Shown in pieces: positions 21,060 through 32,420 of a DNA stretch of 64,000 bases; the first letter of the stretch is position 1; each line of letters starts with the position of its first letter. A program made the translations under genes and the position numbers. Below the pieces are notes generated by a model that was not told the origin of the DNA, did no database searches, and saw only the letters and a list, made by a program, of their open reading frames with translations. The DNA comes from Lepidostoma basale (taxonomy: Eukaryota; Arthropoda; Insecta; Trichoptera; Lepidostomatidae): the NCBI GenBank assembly GCA_022606425.2, contig JAHDVF020000517.1, positions 434,001 to 498,000 on the forward strand, in the 5' to 3' direction.

Positions 21060-21345
21060 ATCACAATTTATATATGATTTTTTTTTATGAAATAGTCGCG
21101 ACAGCTGTTTCGCCAACCTATGTTGACATCATCATGACTTACAAACAATTCAACAAGAGAACTATGAAATTATGTAAATAAATAAAAAAAACTACGAAAT
21201 TTTTGCGACAGCTGTTTCGCAAACCTATGTTGACGTCATCATGACTTGCAAACAATTCAACATGAGAACTATGAAATTATGTAAATAAATAAAAAAAAAT
21301 TACGAAATTTTAGCGACAGCTGTTTCGCCAACCTATTTTGGCATC
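21060..21345 (-). repeat. Three tandem family A hammerhead repeats (107/108 bp)
   Basis: GCGACAGCTGTTTCG recurs at 21,098, 21,205 and 21,313 in direct orientation (ribozyme on the minus strand). The linker CATCATGACTT, AACAATTCAAC, GAACTATGAAATTATG is shared by the first two units. Stem II (GTCAAC/GGTTGGC) and GAAACAGCTGTC persist. The CTGATGA box reads ATGATGA in units one and two (C3 changed) and CTCATGA in unit three. The array is bracketed by inverted ATTCATTAC and TTGAATCCATT segments near 21,010 and 21,385. Confidence 0.85.
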
Positions 21346-21419
21346 ATGAGTGTAACAAACAAGGTTCACACACATTAGGAATGGATTCAATAGTAATGAA
21401 TTCTTCGACAAAAGTTTGG

Positions 21420-21998
21420 CCGGCTAATACGACAAAAGTTTGGCTGGCTCGTATGTACGCCTCATGCCCAAATCATTGGTTAAAATCGAATGGCACGAGC
21501 CAATCGATATGTTTAGGTCCTCAGCAACTTCTCTAACGGTGATTCGACGATTGGCTAATACTATTTTCTTCACTTTATCAATGTTTTCGTCTGTTGTTGA
21601 CGTGCTCGGGCGTCCGGCACGCTCTTCGTCGTTCATATCTTCTCGGCCCTCTGAGAACATTTTGTACCACCGATAAACGTTGCTTTGGTCCAAGGTAGCT
21701 TCACCATATGCCACAGTCAACATTCGAAATGCGTCCGCGCACTTTATTTTGTTTTTCACACAAAATTTGATACAGATTCTTTGATCCATTTTTTTGGAAT
21801 AGGCAAAAATCGAAGACGAGCCAAAACACATCCAAGCAAAACAGCTGTCAAAAATTAACTAAACATTCAAAATGGCCGACCTTGTCAGCATAAGTAAGGG
21901 ACATGAGTACCAACATAACGCTACAAAAAAATCAAAAATCAAATATACGTAGCCAGCGGAAATTCAAAATTCGCGATACTTTTTGAACAGACCTCGTA
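21420..21998 (-). mobile_element. Mariner-like transposon, 5' part
   Basis: The 5' terminal repeat is on the minus strand at 21,998-21,967 (TACGAGGTCTGTTCAAAAAG). The open frame likely starts at 21,789 (MDQRICIKF) and encodes the N-terminal paired HTH region of a mariner transposase, with NVYRWYKMFSEG and the linker ERAGRPSTSTTDEN. It continues to about RRITVREVAEDLNIS and GSCHSI before breaking. The catalytic DDD half is missing. The break is marked by a duplicated CGACAAAAGTTTGG block at 21,405-21,450. Dead fragment. Confidence 0.85.
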
Positions 21999-22682
21999 TA
22001 GTATAGAGCATGGCAGAAGTTATGTAGATAATAAGGAACGAAGGTAGCCCGAAATAAGTATGTTGTAGAAGGAGGATGGTAAATCGTTTACAGCCATTGC
22101 CTTTATTTGCAACTTTACAAAATTTATGTAAACTGGAATATTTTACCATAGAAGGAGTAAACTGTTATAGATATTCATTTCTGCGGAACTTTTTATATGA
22201 AACCACCCAAAGGCCCGGGAATAATAGGACGCGGGTTTTTCTCTCCCCTTTACACCTAACTATGGCGTAAACTCTTATTTACCGCCCCTAACAGAATTTT
22301 AATGAAAATATTTTTTCCCGAAAACTTGCATTTCATGGGGATAAAAGTTATCATATAAAGTAATGACGTCATACCCGGTCTCTCCCGGGCACGTGAAATA
22401 TTACCATTTACATGATATCAAATGCATGTTTTTTACACAAGAATTTCTAAGCGTTTCAACATTAATTAATCACAAAGCGAATGTTTTTGAGCTTTAGAAT
22501 TTACTCGGAAAACTTTTGAATTTCAAAATATTAATTCATCTCATATAAGTGTACTAATTCAAAATGAACATCACAGGATTTGAAATTGGAACTAAATAAC
22601 ATGAAAAATTTCAAAACAATTAAAAAGTATTATTTTATATGAAACACTTAATTTGTAGTGTGGTATTATTAACCGTAATATA
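21999..22682. other. No recognised gene
   Basis: Unique DNA with one GC-richer patch at 22,205-22,300. No motif was recognised. Confidence 0.4.
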
Positions 22683-23040
22683 ATAACACTTTATTATTAT
22701 TTTTCCCACCACTTTATTTTGTTACAACCAACCGGTTTCGATCCCGCCAGAGTTTCATCATCATCATCATCAGCCGTCTGTCATCCACTGCTAAATGTAG
22801 GCCTCTCCCAAAGCACGCCACCGTTCCCTGTCTATTGCCGCTCCCATCCATCTATGTCCAGCAATCCTCTTCAGATCGTCGATCCGAGCTTCGTCTGTGT
22901 TAAAAAAAAAAATAAACAAAAAAGTGTTTTTTCCATCTATTTTGCGTAACCCTGACAAAGCTCCAGCGGGAGCAAAACCGGTTAGATGCAATTAAATTAA
23001 TTGATGGAAAAAACAACTGGTTGAAAACTAATAAAATTGT
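22683..23040. repeat. Family B inverted pair split by a LINE tail
   Basis: The minus B arm (22,683-22,755) and plus B arm (22,940-23,040) are separated by a minus-strand LINE 3' end (22,756-22,900) with a CATCATCATCATCAT tail. The LINE piece matches 28,296-28,446 in reverse. The plus ribozyme reads CTGACAA, CTCC/GGGAG, CAAAACCGGTT: A replaces both G8 and G12, so activity is unlikely. Confidence 0.7.
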
Positions 23041-23465
23041 TTAAATATTGTTTTCATTCTTAAGTGTTTAATATTTCGATTTGATTCTAAATATAAATAA
23101 GGATTGTTCATATACCAAGGGTTAGATATAAGAAACAATAGTCATATGTCAATAGGCAATCTAACGCTTCCAAAGCTATATAATTTAATTAATAGAACAC
23201 ATAATACAAACACCACAAACACTAAAGTAAGAGGAGAAGGTGTTTTCTTGGAAGGGGCTAAGTTATGTTTAGTCATCTGGGGTAAGTGTATTTTGGGGAT
23301 AATAATGTTATCAGATTTACTCTCTTATGTACATTAAAGCTAAATTTTAAATTATATTAACATTTAATGTTCAAAATATTAAATTCGATTTTTGGAAATT
23401 AAATTTGTAACATTGTTTGATACATTTTTTTGAAGAGAAAATACGCATATAAAACAGTATTATAC

Positions 23466-23720
23466 TTATGAAAATTTAAAAACTTTGTTTAGTCCACTAT
23501 TTAAAAAAAAAAAAAAAAAACGACATGTTTCTGAGGAAACCTCCATCTTCAGGTGTAAAAATATTTTTAATTGGATAATAATAATAAGAAGATGAAGGTA
23601 TTCTCCGAAACATGTCGTGTGTTTTAATATTTTTATTTATTAAATAGTGGATTAAACAAAATTTTTCAATTTCTTAAGTATAATACTATGGAATTCCACA
23701 GTGTTAATGCCTTAGCGTTC
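23466..23720. repeat. Family E foldback ending in the G-type ATG segment
   Basis: The minus arm has an intact core at 23,522-23,552 (CTGAAGA, GAGG/CCTC, GAAA, ACATGTC). The plus arm at 23,585-23,622 has lost CTG but keeps CTCCGAAACATGTCG. The plus arm ends in ATGGAATTCCACAGTG and TTAATGCCTTAGCG (23,689-23,715), the same end as family G. This links the two families. Confidence 0.75.
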
Positions 23721-23997
23721 AATAAGTTGATGTAAAACAGTTTTACAAATTCCCCTTCTAATTTAACAATGGAATTTCAATGTTTTAACTTCTAGAACTT
23801 TAATAAATAGATTTTTTTTATTTAGTAAATTGTGGCTAGCTAAGGATAGATATATCAATTCTATAATGACGTATAATTTTGAATTAAAAATATAATATTC
23901 TGCAAAATTATACGAACAAAAGTTGACATATTCGTTATACGGTTCGATAATGCTCTTACCAATTGAAAGATGCCGGTTTCCTGCAATATAAATAACA

Positions 23998-24310
23998 AAC
24001 TTTTATTTTGAAGTCTTAAGGCCTTGCAACCGGAAGATGAAAGGAGGGGACCAGGTCGGTCTCCTGCAACGTGGATGTCCACAGTTAGGAAAGACTTGAA
24101 GGCGCTGGGACTGGACAGCCAGAAGACCCTGGATCACGAGACTTGGCGGAGTCGTATTAGGAGAGCCGACCCTAAATAACGGGTAATGGGTAAAGAAGAA
24201 TCATACGGATAGCTTGGCAGTTAAGTGTAACTTTTTACGGGTTCTTGGGATGCTTCTTGGGCCTTTAATGTGGTTGTTTCTTATTGCCTTCCACATTTTT
24301 TTATACATCA
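23998..24310 (+). mobile_element. LINE 3' end
   Basis: Decodes to RGPGRSPATWMSTVRKDLK and ETWRSRIRRADPK then a stop, a LINE polyprotein tail. The following stretch GGGTTCTTGGGATGC at about 24,238 recurs near 41,344, so a second repeat overlaps this region. Confidence 0.65.
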
Positions 24311-26799
24311 GGTTATTTGAACTCAATTACTATATTCAATTTTATAGCTTTTGATTCTCATAAAATGTGAGAGATAGCTAGTCTATCGCAATTTTTGTAA
24401 TTGTATATTTTTTTAAACATGATTTGTTTAAAAAAATGCCCGACACGTAAAAATAACTCGTTTTCATAATCAAAGAATTGTCTGGTTAAGTAAATTCACC
24501 AAAAACTCATCGAATATTGTACATACAAAAATTTACGTACAAAGAACCTTCAGTGCAATTTACTATATTTTACTAAATAGAATTTCGGAAACACGCTAAT
24601 AAAACGTGAACCGCACAGACGATAGATACTCGGTTTCGTATTATTATTACCCTGGCTCGTAATATCGCCGGGCAAGCTCTTCAGTCAGGTTATGAGCGTA
24701 ATATCATATTTATATATCATCTCTTCTATACAAAAATATCGCGCAAGAATGCCCGAAGTGCCGGGGAAACGAGCTGGAAAAACGCGAAACCGCTTCATAC
24801 AAAGGATTTCTGAATGCACTCGTATTCTTTAGCGTATCGGTACCATCGGAGAAAATGTAATTTTGGTAGATTTCACCAAGGCGTGGGCCTCTCTTGTCAT
24901 TTTACAGACGATTTATAATGTAGGGGTGCAACTGGCGTCAATGCAAATCCTGACGTCACATCCTGCGGCATTCTAATATATTTTTTTAACAGGCAATTTG
25001 GGATCTTCAAGAAGCATGCGATGAATTTTATAAGGGTTACGTTGCATTTCATTTTACATAGACGATCATAACTTTTTTTATGTAAATTATATCATTACCA
25101 AAGGTACTTTACAATCCATGAGTGGTTACCTTTATAAAATTGCATGGAGCTAAGTAGGAGTAAGCGTTTCATTATTTAGGTCTCTCTTCGAGGTACGAAC
25201 ATTCTAAAAGCATAAAAAACTTACTTTATGCTAACAAAATTCATGCAGTCTGAAGCGGTTAGTTTGTTATTGAATTTCTATATTTTCTTTTAGAATAAGT
25301 AGTTTAATTTGCAATATTTTAAAGATTTAATGAAAAAATTAATACAATTTTTTAGTTTTCATTTGAAGTTCTTAAAAATATAATAGTTACATAATGTGAA
25401 TCGTATAAAAATATATTGTAATTGTTAAACCTTAATGTAACAAACATAAATAAATTAAAATGATTTTTAGATAGCAAATGAAACAAATCGAAATAAAAAA
25501 AAAACGATATTAATTTTAACCACGGATCCGAAATTATATTTGAACAAATAAATAAATTGTCTAACCACAAATGAGTACTTCAAACTTAAAAATATTATTA
25601 TACTCGTATACTTTCATTTTTTCCTAATCTGTTATGATACACTTATTTCAAATGTATTATTAAAAATATTAAAATAATTATTTGAGAGCTTCCTATAATA
25701 AATCTCATAAAAATGAATATCTTCATTAAGAGAACCAATTCAGTGCTTTTATTTTTATGTCTTAAACTATTCAGAAGCTAAACTTCTTATAGAAAAATCA
25801 ATATCCTGCATTGGAATACACATATTAAAATCTTAAAGTGAATATAATAATAACTTTACATTTGTATATATAAAACAAGGTTGTATTAGCACATGTTATT
25901 ATTAAACATTTTTTTATTTAAAATTGATATATTTAATTTCAAAGATTAAATAAAACGTCTGTAAAAAAATCTGATTCAATATGTCGAAACTTCTTAAAAA
26001 TAGATGTTAGCATCAAAATTCAATATTGTATTCAATGTTCAGTTTAATATTAGTTCTTTTGAGGCTTTATACAATGTGATGCCCGACAACTTTTGAGGCT
26101 TTATACAAATATATATTCATTGTGAAAGATTATACCAGAACAGTCTCTTAGTTACACATTACTGACAATATTTTAAGTAGAACGAAATTATTTCCATACC
26201 AAACTGCGATATATTAATATGATATAACGTGTGTTAAAGCGTGAATAATATGCTTGTGGTAGAAATGTATTCAAATGTAAAATGAACTCTCTGTATTCAA
26301 ATAAAGTTTTTTTTTCTGATGGCTTAAAACAACGTTTCATTCACTATAAAAATATATTCAACCTGTTTACTGAAATTTCATTTCGTAATTTACTTTCTTT
26401 TTTGTTTCGTAATTTGATATAATAGCATATATCGTCTCGCGCAAATTCTTCATTGTGATCTCAATTCTATGATATTTATCTTACTTTCATCATTTTTTCA
26501 AGCGTGCTTCTATGCATGAAAAATATTATGTTTGTCCGTATTTGCTTCTATACACAAATTCCTACCTACAGTAATAACTTTGAGTGCACCATTTACTTTG
26601 TTTTAAGTAATAGTGCTCTTTTCGATGTATTTTTCAATTTTTCTGTTCTAAAAACATGTTTTGCAGATACGTATTTCGTAACGTTCTTCAATTTCTTGCC
26701 ATTATAATTTATTTCACTAGCTATTGTACATAAACATATGTTTGTTACTCAACTATTCACTCTTACTCTTGCTTATTGCTTACTTCATATATTATTGAT
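24311..26799. other. AT-rich stretch, no gene recognised
   Basis: About 2.5 kb with only short chance frames. A GC-richer unique segment at about 24,640-24,960 may be non-coding host sequence. No repeats from the families in this window were recognised. Confidence 0.45.
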
Positions 26800-26995
26800 A
26801 TTAAGACTTGTAGATCGTCAAAATTTCAGAGATTAAATCAGCGTCGTCTGCATATAGCCGTAGGTACCAAACAGCTGTTTGATATATCATTATTCTTGGC
26901 ATCTTGGAGTTGAAACCTTCTTGTTCTATCACATATATATTAATTGCCTTGTACAACAAGCAAGAGGACTAAACACAAATCCATTTGATATCTTT
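26800..26995 (-). mobile_element. RT palm remnant (LINE)
   Basis: On the minus strand CTACGGCTATATGCAGACGA decodes to LRLYADD followed by ADLI, the catalytic YADD box of a LINE reverse transcriptase. LSPL, a few dozen residues upstream, fits the preceding RT motif. Both flanks are broken. Confidence 0.65.
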
Positions 26996-27184
26996 AGTGT
27001 TATCAAGCCTTGAAATACAAGTCCGTTTATTCATGCGATGCTTTTTTTATAATTGCAACCTCTCATATCAGCTTTATGCTCACTTCATACTGGGTCAAAT
27101 CTTTCCAGATTTTGTAGAACAATTGAGTAACGGGGAACGCATTTATTTTATTCTTCGAACTTTATTTATGTAATAACTATTGTA

Positions 27185-27320
27185 ATTTTTTCTTTTTAAT
27201 TGTTGTATATCTAAGCGGTCTGTTATCTAGAGGGTTACTCTTCCTGTGAAGTAGATTTCTAGTTGTTATTAGGTAATATTTTAGGAGATCTTTCACTAGG
27301 ACGAGAAATGTGAGTCTAAA
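27185..27320 (-). mobile_element. LINE family c 3' fragment
   Basis: GGTCTGTTATCTAGAGGGTT and CTCTTCCTGTGAAGTAGATT resemble the family c 3' end at 44,460-44,540. Short and old. Confidence 0.45.
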
Positions 27321-27447
27321 TATGTATTGAAACGATTTTAAATATTCAAAATACGCCTTTAAAAATAAACACAAAAGCAGAAAATATAGTGTATTTTCGT
27401 ATAAAGCTCTGAATTTGTGGTGTAACTTTGTTTAAAATAATTTAAAA

Positions 27448-27660
27448 CATTTTCTTCTATATTCGCCTTCACTTTGTGTTGTGGATTCAAATATAGTTAT
27501 ATTTTTTTATTTCAATGTATACAATTTTAAAATTGTATACATTAAAACATTAAAAATGTATACATTGATAAAGTTTACTTGTAACCAAAACATATCTTAG
27601 TCCAGTAAAAATAAAAAGTTTTGTAGTACAAAGTATAACTATATTTATTCAAATAATTTA
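27448..27660 (-). repeat. Decayed family D/H unit
   Basis: Starts with TTCTATATTCGCCTTCAC (reversed ATGGCGAATATAG-type end) and includes an inverted AATGTATACAATTTTA pair. The ribozyme core is not recognisable. Confidence 0.45.
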
Positions 27661-28295
27661 AAACGCTTAAGTGATTTGTTTAAACACCTTTTTTTTTATA
27701 TGGAAACAAATTAAGTAATTAAAAAATAAATTATTTTTCAAAGTGTAAAAAATTCATAAAAAACGAAACAAAGTAATAACAATTTATTTTATTTTGTTTA
27801 GTCACAATATAAGAAACAACCATATCTACATCAGGTGAAAGCAGTTTCCAACTGAATCAGCGGAATTTTGATTGATTAGGGCCGCATAGAATGTTTTAAT
27901 GGAAATTCCTTTAAAGAAGCAATAATAGTCGGAAAACAGATAGCGATTAAATCTCAACAAACACGTCGTTATTATCAATTATCGATTAAATGTCCCGCAC
28001 AACCGTTTTTTACCGAGCAACATGATTGATCGCTCATCGTTGACCCGGGTGCTTTGCTCCGCAGACGCGAATTATTATGTTTTGTCACGAGTTTTTTATA
28101 TATTTTTTACAAAGGTTTAATACTTACACAGAACATAATAGACATAGGTATGTCCTTTAATGTTTCTTGTATCCAGGCAATTTATTTATATCATATATAC
28201 CATTATACATAGTAACAAAGATACATATTTTTACGACACATATTTTTTTAAAAGCCTTGCAATTAATTGTTTGTTGTTTTTTGTGCAATAATTAC
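27661..28295. other. Unique DNA with a GC-rich patch
   Basis: The GC-richer patch at 27,985-28,080 (CGTTGACCCGGGTGCTTTGC) has no match elsewhere here. No gene model is supported. Confidence 0.35.
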
Positions 28296-28446
28296 AGGTA
28301 CAGGATTCCGCAGAGTTGGACGTCTCCCTGCCCGCTGGACCGACGATCTGAAGAGGATTGCTGGACATGGATGGATAGGAGCGGCAATGGGAGAGGCCTA
28401 CGTTCAGCAGTGGATGACAGACGGCTGATGATGATGATTATGATGA
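28296..28446 (+). mobile_element. LINE 3' end (family f)
   Basis: Decodes to GRLPARWTDDLKRIAGHGW and EAYVQQWMTDG then a stop, followed by a GATGATGATGATTATGATGA tail. The reverse match lies at 22,756-22,900. 5'-truncated. Confidence 0.8.
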
Positions 28447-28527
28447 ATTACATATGTTTGTGAAATGTATACTTACATCTGTATACGAATCCTGGATTTT
28501 CACCTGTGGGTGGTTAGTTTAAATTTT

Positions 28528-28862
28528 TAATTGTATCTCAATAGAGACGAAGAAACAAACTGGAAACTGAATATGGATGATCAAGGTGTTTACAGGACTT
28601 ATGACCTGTCATTGGTTGGGTTAAGCGCACGCTTTATGTAATTACAACATTCCCATTCCACCATTGTTATTATGATCATGTATGATACATTTTTGGAAGT
28701 TGTATATATACTCCAAATTCATACTTATCTTCACGTGGCAGTTCCAGTTAGCCATCTATGTAGATTTGATTGTACTAATTAATTTTTTAAGATTAATCTA
28801 TACAATCCATCCATATTCAGTTTCCAGTTTGTTTCTTCGTCTCTATTGAGATACAATTAAAA
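28528..28862. mobile_element. MITE with about 50-bp terminal inverted repeats
   Basis: The left end TTAATTGTATCTCAATAGAG runs on through GAAACAAACTGGAAACTGAA and its reverse complement closes the element at 28,806-28,862. The middle holds the GGTTGGGTTAAGCGC segment shared with the 0.8-kb and 44-kb copies. No coding capacity, so non-autonomous. Confidence 0.85.
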
Positions 28863-29032
28863 ATTTAAATTACATATGTTTTTAGAAAACAGACTAATAA
28901 CTATGTAAAACTCCATATTTAATTTTTTTAAATGCCTACATGCTGCGCCTCCTTGAAGACGTTCTTAAAGTCCAAGTATTTATCCTACTATATCAAGTTG
29001 TGCGTTTATAACACTTTCAATTTTAGATATAT
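28863..29032. repeat. Family J end fragment
   Basis: AGAAAACAGACTAATAACTA and TGTAAAACTCCATATTTAAT match the ATG-led end of family J in reverse. The remainder is unassigned. Confidence 0.35.
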
Positions 29033-29185
29033 TAAAGGCGTAAGCACTGTAGAATTTTACAATGACGATTGTATATCACTCTCCTGATGACGAAGGTATA
29101 AAATCTGCAAAAAATGTGGAATAAATAAATTCAAAAGTGGGAAAATACAGTTTTAATTCATAAAAAATGTTATAACACTATAATC
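29033..29185. repeat. Family G foldback, internally deleted
   Basis: Left end AAGGCGTAAGCACTGTAGAA (reversed G end). The plus half has CTGATGA at 29,084-29,090 then GAAGG, but the GAAA side is lost (TCTGCAAAAAATG). This copy keeps the canonical CTGATGA that the 0.2-kb copy lost. Confidence 0.6.
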
Positions 29186-29605
29186 AAACCAGTGGTAACA
29201 AATGGTTCTAAGTCGCGAACAATGACTATGAGAGAATAACAAACAATCTACTTGTTTGAGAATATGATCCTAAGAATGATCCTGGGATCCAGACTGGGTG
29301 TTACAACAAGATCATGAATTGGTTGCATGGGGCTGCTGGGTCATCATGCCGAACTCGGTTGCTCCTTTGTACTATGATCAAACAGCCTCTTATAACGAGT
29401 GAGAGCCGGTAACCTTGTACGAATTGTGCATGTTGGAGAGACCAGAGACCATACCTCTGGGAAGGTCTAGACAGCGCCTAGTGAATAGTGTTCTGGTTGA
29501 TCTGGTTAGGTTAGGAAAAATGGACTCCTGGGAGCAAAAGGCGCCAGATCAAGAAGCTCGGATAAAATTCTCTTCAAAACTTGTATGGGCATAAGAAGAA
29601 AGTAA
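29186..29605 (+). mobile_element. Degenerate LINE RT C-terminal region
   Basis: Decodes in pieces to FENMILRMILGS, RVRAGNLVRIVHVGE and related fragments, a pattern typical of the LINE thumb and C-terminus. Many stops. Confidence 0.6.
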
Positions 29606-29629
29606 GTTTCTCAATCAAATAGTTTAGTT

Positions 29630-30075
29630 ATTTTTCTTCTTCTTCTTCTTTTTCTTCTCCAAATAGACCTTTGGTCTGTTCCTGAAATCAGGCTGGCCTC
29701 TCATGGGAGGTTGACTCCCAACTATCTCTCCATCTCTTCGGCGGTCTTCTGATGCGCCACAGCGTGTGGGATTCTGGTGGGATCCATCCTCTGCACGTGC
29801 GCATTCCAGTATCTTCTGCGTTGTCTGCCCCATCTCACGACATCCTTCACCTTGCAGATCTCGCGGATGGCCGTGTTCCTCACCCTATCTCGTATAGTCC
29901 TTCCTGCTATCACCCTCAGCGTCCTCATCTCTGCCACCCGTACTTTAGCCTTCGTTTATGTGGTATCCGCTCTGGTCTCAATGCTATATGTCAGTATAGG
30001 CCTTACGTAGGTTTTATATATTCTGGCCTTACTGTCAGTTCTCATATACTTGTTTTTCCATATTATATCCTTTTA
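29630..30075 (-). mobile_element. LINE 3' end (family c)
   Basis: On the minus strand: AEMRTLRVIAGRTIRDRVRN, TAIREICKVKDVVRWGRQ, RRRYWNAHVQRMDPTRIPH, then a frameshifted tail to a (GAA)n end at 29,635-29,655. One of the best family c copies, and it overlaps long chance frames on the other strand. Confidence 0.85.
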
Positions 30076-30921
30076 GAGTTGTTTTTGTATTACGCAAATC
30101 AATCATAAAACTAGGTTACAGAAATAGAATTCCATTTAAGCGCTGTGGTTTTATTGACACAATATGGCAATATGTACATAATATTCAATGCGTCAGGTAA
30201 CACAGTAATTATTCGCCCATTTTTATTACCCTTTCGCCATTTAAAAATTCAGTTATTAAGTTCGCGTGCAGACGAAAGCTAGATCCTTATCATGTAATGC
30301 CAATTAAAGAAGAGCGAAAAATTTTCGTTCCTCACCAACTCTCCATTCAACATTCAAGTTTGTATATTTTCGGAACTGAATTTAATATTCTGACTGACGT
30401 AAAAATGTTATCCTGTCATATTAAATAAATGTTATCCTGTCTACGACAAAGGTTAACGCCTTGTGGGAAGCCACAATTTCTTTCGATGCAATACATTTGC
30501 GGTTATTTGAGAAATGTATCATATATCCTAGAATCCATATTTTTTCTACGATAAAACCGAAGCCCGCGGCGCATAAAACATATATTGGTCATACTTTTAA
30601 ATTGTATGGCGTAATAATAATGGATAAAGTTAAACGGGAGATAACTTTATCTATTATTATTATAATACTCAAGTTTATAAAAATAAACCAGAATATTTAT
30701 CTATAAACTTATTCGCAACGAATATATAGAAAATTTAATAATAATGTATACCTATTTCCTATAAGTTTAATTATATTTTACGTTAGTATCATGTTACGTT
30801 TTGCTAAAGCATTATAAAATGGAGTATCACATTTAATACCATATTTACTAATGCCATATCAAAGCGAAGTATATCATTCTTATAAATTATAATATAATAG
30901 AACAGCTAGTTTATTAAATAT
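30076..30921. other. No recognised gene
   Basis: Unique moderately AT-rich DNA. An 81-codon plus frame at 30,461-30,706 has no supporting motif. Confidence 0.4.
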
Positions 30922-30993
30922 AATGCGCCCTTGAGGTGATTACATCACAAAAACGGCGCTTTAAAAGTTAGCATATTATTATTATTATTATTA
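30922..30993 (+). mobile_element. CR1/L2-like LINE, 3' tail only
   Basis: ATGCGCCCTTGAGGTGATTA, then AACGGCGCTTTAAAAGTTAG, then (TTA)n: the 3' end of the 58-kb LINE, 5'-truncated to about 70 bases. A family B foldback begins immediately after. Confidence 0.85.
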
Positions 30994-31240
30994 ATAATAC
31001 ACTTTTGAAAATTGTATATTTATTAAACCACTTTATTCGTTATAAACAACAACCAGTTTTACTCCCGTCGGAGCTTCGTCAGGGTAACAGAATATACTGC
31101 TTCTAGTATATTCTGTTACCCTGACGAAGCTCCGGCGGGAGCGAAACCGGTTGGTGTTTGTAATGAATAAAGTGGTTTATATACAAATTTTACAAGTGTG
31201 TTTTTATTATATTTAATAATGTCACACCACAAATCAAGAG
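30994..31240. repeat. Family B foldback
   Basis: Near-perfect inverted arms (31,022-31,095 and 31,104-31,180) meet around ACTGCTTCTAGT. The plus core is intact, while the minus core has AAAA in place of GAAA. The plus unit ends in AATGTCACACCACAAATC at 31,218. The two arms would base-pair over their whole length if co-transcribed. Confidence 0.85.
31121..31152 (+). ncRNA. Hammerhead ribozyme, family B, intact core
   Basis: CTGACGA at 31,121-31,127, stem II GCTCC/GGGAGC around a GGC loop, GAAA at 31,143-31,146, palindromic stem III ACCGGT, then T17 at 31,152 (a GUU site). Stem I is good: TACC before the core pairs with GGTG after it, and TATTC pairs with GAATA farther out across an internal loop. 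Confidence 0.7.
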
Positions 31241-31264
31241 CTTCATACCAACGAATTGATTATT

Positions 31265-31690
31265 ATTTAACTAAACTAACTAACCATTAAGCCATTTCCC
31301 CGGAGGGATAGGCAGAGAGAATGGATCGCCACAATGCTCTGTCTTGGCATACCTCTCGGGCTTCCTCTACATTCATACATCTTCCATGCACGCATGTCGA
31401 TTATTCCGACTTCGGATGTGACCGCCTTTTAGTAATTGATTAATTTGGTCATGCCATGTTTTCCTCGGTCGTCCTTGGCTTCTTTTTCCCTTCATGCTGC
31501 TTGTGTACAACTTTTTAACCATTCTATTCTCGTCCGTTCGTTCCATATGTCCAAATCATCTCAGGGATCCTTTTTTAATTTTATCCATGATGCAGTCATC
31601 TGCCTTACATTTCTTTCTTATGTCATCGTTCGGTATTCTATCATACAAAGTTTTCCTCACATTCTTTTTAGTGATCTCATTTCTATTGAT
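31265..31690 (-). mobile_element. LINE 3' end (family a), degenerate
   Basis: Begins with the reversed tail (AACTAACTAACCATTAAGCC) and CCCCGGAGGGATAGGCAGAG. It continues as the reverse of the 32.4-kb LINE through the CCATATGTCCAAATCATCTC region (GHMERM equivalent). Many indels. Confidence 0.8.
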
Positions 31691-32072
31691 TATTATTTAA
31701 TATTTAATATAGAGTCTAATATGCTCAAGAAAATATAATTAAACATAATTTGTTAAGAATACGCCAAAAAAATATAATTTAAATTAAATTAATAGTAAAA
31801 AAGATTTTTTTAGCTACTTTTTGCGTTTGGTGGTTATATAATAGATTTTAGGTAGTAGTCTGGTAACTTAAGCCGATTTTCATGTCTTTTTTGGAGGGCG
31901 TTTTTTGTGGGAAAATAAAAATGAATCGTTTTGGATATTAAGGATGTTTTTATTGACATATAATTGATACCTACAAGAAAAAAAAAATTGAAAAAATGTA
32001 ATAGTTTGTTATTAATATTATTATTGATCGAAGTTGGCACCTCGAAAAAAAGCGCATGAGTGGCCCCGGTGA

Positions 32073-32335
32073 TTTTGGCTCTTGATGTTATCTGAAATAA
32101 AAAATAATTGAAAATTCTTAATCTAAAGACATGTCATTCTGGTAGGAACTACAGAAGTTAAATTTCACGGATAAATAACAAAATGGCGGACTTTGAAAAA
32201 AAGTTAGCAAGGAAGGAGTTGTAAAATAAAAAGTTAGAGTTGAAAAAATGTCTCGGTAGTTCCGACGAGAATGACATGTCTTTAGATTAAGAATTTTCAA
32301 GAATTTTTGATTTCAGATAATATCAAGGGCCAAAT
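32073..32335. repeat. Foldback element with about 75-bp arms
   Basis: Arms at about 32,076-32,152 and 32,254-32,331 are reverse complements (GAAAATTCTTAATCTAAAGA and its partner), around a 100-nt unique centre. No hammerhead core and no ORF. A MITE-like or fold-back transposon remnant. Confidence 0.75.
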
Positions 32336-32420
32336 TATATAAAATAAATATGTATCAACAAAAAATGGTACGGAATTGATTCTGTCTATAACAAAAGGAA
32401 TAAATAAATAAATAAAGACA

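Noticed and set aside
21060..21345. CRISPR array
   Set aside because: Regular spacing comes from full-length near-identical tandem units, not short repeats with unique spacers, and the DNA is eukaryotic.
29752..30108. 118-codon plus frame
   Set aside because: Antisense to a clear minus-strand LINE tail.
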